In this document: piece after piece, positions 4,881-6,488 of the stretch | Layout of the letters: each line of letters opens with the position of its first letter | Position numbering within the stretch: position 1 is the first letter of the stretch | Assembly: GCA_002308875.1 (NCBI GenBank) | Contig: DBWK01000020.1 | Span: 10,668-17,155 of the forward strand | Direction of reading: 5' to 3' | DNA length: 6,488 bases | Source of the DNA: Treponema sp. UBA1240 | GTDB taxonomy: Bacteria > Spirochaetota > Spirochaetia > Treponematales > Treponemataceae | The notes under the pieces: generated by a model | The model's database searches: none | What the model was told of the DNA's origin: nothing | What the model saw: only the letters and a program-made list of their open reading frames with translations | Made by a program: the position numbers and the translations under genes

Positions 4881-6488
4881 CTATTTCAGATAAACCATCA
4901 AAAGCATTATATCGCTTTGTCTGATTCCCGAAATTCTTCCTGCCTGTCCGAGTGTCTGCGGTCTTACGGTTTCAAGCTTTTGGCGCGATTCCGCTGAAAG
5001 TCCTACTACTTTGCCGTAGTCAAAATCCGCCGCAATTTTAGTGGTTTCCATTTTGCGCATTTTTTCTACGCGGTGATTCTGTTTTGTAATGTAGTGTTCG
5101 TATTTGTAGTCAATCAGCGCTGCTTCCCACATATCAGGGGCATAGCCTGGATTGGCAACAAGTTGTGAAAGCGGTTTAAAAACAGCGTCTTCATCTTCAT
5201 CGGTCTGCGGTGAAAAAACGGCTTTTGCTTTTGCAGGGTGCTTTTTCAGCCATTCCATAATCTCCGCTTTCTTTTCTTTTTTTGCACGAACTGCATTCAT
5301 CTGTGCATCGGACTTTAACCCGACTTTCCAGCCCTTTTCTGTCAATCGTTCATCGCAGGTGTCGTGTCTGAGCATAAGCCGGTATTCTGCGCGCGCAGTA
5401 AACATTCTGTACGGTTCTTTTGTTCCAAGTGTAACAAGGTCATCAATCAAAACGCCTATGTAAGCTTCACTCCGCGAAAGAACAAACGGCTCGTAGTCTC
5501 CGCCGTTTGCCTTGCAGTACAGTCCTGCGTTAATACCGGCAACAAGTCCCTGACCAGCAGCTTCTTCATAACCGGAAGTTCCGTTAATCTGACCTGCCGC
5601 AAAGAGACCTGCGACACGTTTTGTTTCCAACGTGGGATAAAGCTGCACAGGGTCAATAAAGTCATATTCAACCGCGTAACCAGGGCGGGTAACAACTGCT
5701 TTTTCAAAGCCCGGCAATGTACGCAGAAAAGAATCCTGTACTTCTTCGGGAAGCGATGAAGAAAATCCGTTAAGGTAAATTTCCTGCGTGCTTAAGCCTT
5801 CCGGTTCAACAAAAAGCTGGTGGCGGTCTCTTTGCGGAAAACGCCGGACCTTGTCTTCGATGGAAGGACAATAGCGTGGTCCAATGCCTTCAATCTTGCC
5901 GCTGAACAGTGGCGAGCGGTGCATATTTTCTCGTATAATACGGTGTGTTTCGGAATTTGTGTATACAAGCCAGCACGGAACATTCGGGCGGTCAACCGAA
6001 ATTGTGTCGTAGGAAAACGGAATAATTTCCGTGTCGCCATGCTGTATGGTGAGTCTGGAAAAATCAACGGAAGAGCGCAAGATACGAGGCGGTGTGCCGG
6101 TTTTGAGGCGCGCGACGGTAAAACCAATTTTGCGTAATGCCTTGCCTAACCCAAGTGCTGCACCTTCGCCAAGCCTTCCGCACGGCGCATCGTACTCGCC
6201 GATAAAAATACGGCCTTCCATAAAAGTTCCCGTTGCAAGAATAACTGCTTTTGCGGGAACTTTGCGGCCTCTGTCAGTGATAATTCCTTTGCAGACAAGA
6301 CGGTCTTTGTTTTTACCTGTACCGGCTTCGGTTATCAAATCAATAACGGTATCCTGCAATGTATCAAGGTTTTCCTGATCCTCAACCGTCTTACGTGCAA
6401 GTGCCGAATAAGCAATTTTATCCGCCTGTGAACGCGGTGCCTGAACGGCGGGACCGCGGCTTTTGTTCAGCATCCGGTACTGAATCAT
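4881..6488 (-). CDS. mnmG: tRNA uridine-5-carboxymethylaminomethyl modification enzyme MnmG (GidA), N-terminus outside the window
   Basis: The visible 535 codons align well, from memory, with E. coli MnmG from its IQFRILN segment (about residue 80) to near the end. The FAD-binding GxGxxG and about 80 N-terminal residues therefore lie beyond base 6488, and the ATG at the window edge is internal. With MnmE the enzyme adds a (carboxymethyl)aminomethyl group to C5 of wobble uridine 34 in certain tRNAs, using FAD, NADH and methylene-tetrahydrofolate. Visible landmarks (residues from 6488): RGPAVQAPRSQADK (11-24), ATGTF (85-89), LKTGTPPRI (128-136), IGPRYCPSIEDK (202-213) with the conserved Cys207 (E. 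coli Cys277), AAGQINGTSGYEEAAGQG (297-314), GTKEPYRMFTARAEYRL (355-371), and GQAGRISGI (514-522) in the C-terminal helical domain that contacts MnmE and tRNA. It ends at VYLK, some residues shorter than E. coli. The frame is uninterrupted. Confidence 0.97.
   Translation of the reverse strand: MIQYRMLNKSRGPAVQAPRSQADKIAYSALARKTVEDQENLDTLQDTVIDLITEAGTGKNKDRLVCKGIITDRGRKVPAKAVILATGTFMEGRIFIGEYDAPCGRLGEGAALGLGKALRKIGFTVARLKTGTPPRILRSSVDFSRLTIQHGDTEIIPFSYDTISVDRPNVPCWLVYTNSETHRIIRENMHRSPLFSGKIEGIGPRYCPSIEDKVRRFPQRDRHQLFVEPEGLSTQEIYLNGFSSSLPEEVQDSFLRTLPGFEKAVVTRPGYAVEYDFIDPVQLYPTLETKRVAGLFAAGQINGTSGYEEAAGQGLVAGINAGLYCKANGGDYEPFVLSRSEAYIGVLIDDLVTLGTKEPYRMFTARAEYRLMLRHDTCDERLTEKGWKVGLKSDAQMNAVRAKKEKKAEIMEWLKKHPAKAKAVFSPQTDEDEDAVFKPLSQLVANPGYAPDMWEAALIDYKYEHYITKQNHRVEKMRKMETTKIAADFDYGKVVGLSAESRQKLETVRPQTLGQAGRISGIRQSDIMLLMVYLK

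Noticed and set aside
4850..4891. ATCTGA/TCAGAT inverted repeat across the dus-mnmG junction as a bidirectional terminator
   Set aside because: Six-bp AT-rich arms 30 nt apart with no further pairing and no T-run. Too weak to call.
5152..6378. Several plus-strand open frames of 100-130 codons opposite mnmG
   Set aside because: They are antisense shadows of a strongly conserved gene, with no domain features and no ribosome-binding signals that I can see.
6486..6488. ATG at the extreme right edge as the true start of mnmG
   Set aside because: The sequence that follows corresponds to about residue 80 of MnmG, and the FAD-binding N-terminus is missing. The codon is internal and the match with the window edge is a coincidence.

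Overview
The window is an ordinary, densely packed chromosomal segment of a bacterium. It has moderate-to-low GC (estimated by eye) and carries six protein genes, two of them cut by the window edges. The best guess for the host is a spirochaete of the Treponema type. The reasons are a lipoprotein-borne M15 peptidase, a PFK of the 'GGNGT / PKTIDND' kind, a divergent Dus protein and the base composition. This is a recollection-based inference, not a demonstrated assignment. I see no mobile element, CRISPR array, rRNA or tRNA gene, or phage gene, and no stretch over about 110 bases lacks a gene.

Layout from left to right. Positions 1-162 hold the C-terminal end of an OmpR-family response regulator. 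It overlaps by 14 nt the start of a membrane sensor histidine kinase (149-1618), so the two form one two-component operon. The kinase meets a convergent gene tail to tail: both genes stop in the same CTAG at 1615-1618. The convergent gene (1615-2634, minus) encodes a lipoprotein with a C-terminal M15-type (D-Ala-D-Ala carboxypeptidase/endolysin-like) metallopeptidase domain. Upstream of it on the same strand, 52 nt away, is a 6-phosphofructokinase gene (2687-3775), probably in the same transcript. A 106-nt divergent intergenic region (3776-3881) separates pfk from a tRNA-dihydrouridine synthase-like gene (3882-4877, plus). That gene converges, with a 3-nt gap, on mnmG/gidA (4881 to beyond 6488, minus), a tRNA wobble-uridine modification enzyme whose N-terminus lies outside the window.

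Functionally this is housekeeping plus signalling: a sensory two-component system with no target gene in view, a cell-wall peptidase, one glycolytic enzyme and two tRNA modification genes. Strand changes nearly every gene and convergent ends are extremely tight, so transcription termination must happen inside neighbouring coding DNA or at weak hairpins.

The points most worth a second look are modest. One is a nested imperfect dyad (3838-3898) that surrounds the start codon of the dus gene. Another is the G104/K124-type active-site combination, with Asn replacing the metal-binding Asp, in the phosphofructokinase. A third is the altered catalytic motif (GCA instead of GCP) in the Dus protein. 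The last is a strong Shine-Dalgarno-like GGGGAG that sits 26 nt from the lipoprotein start. I did not find a convincing new multi-gene system.
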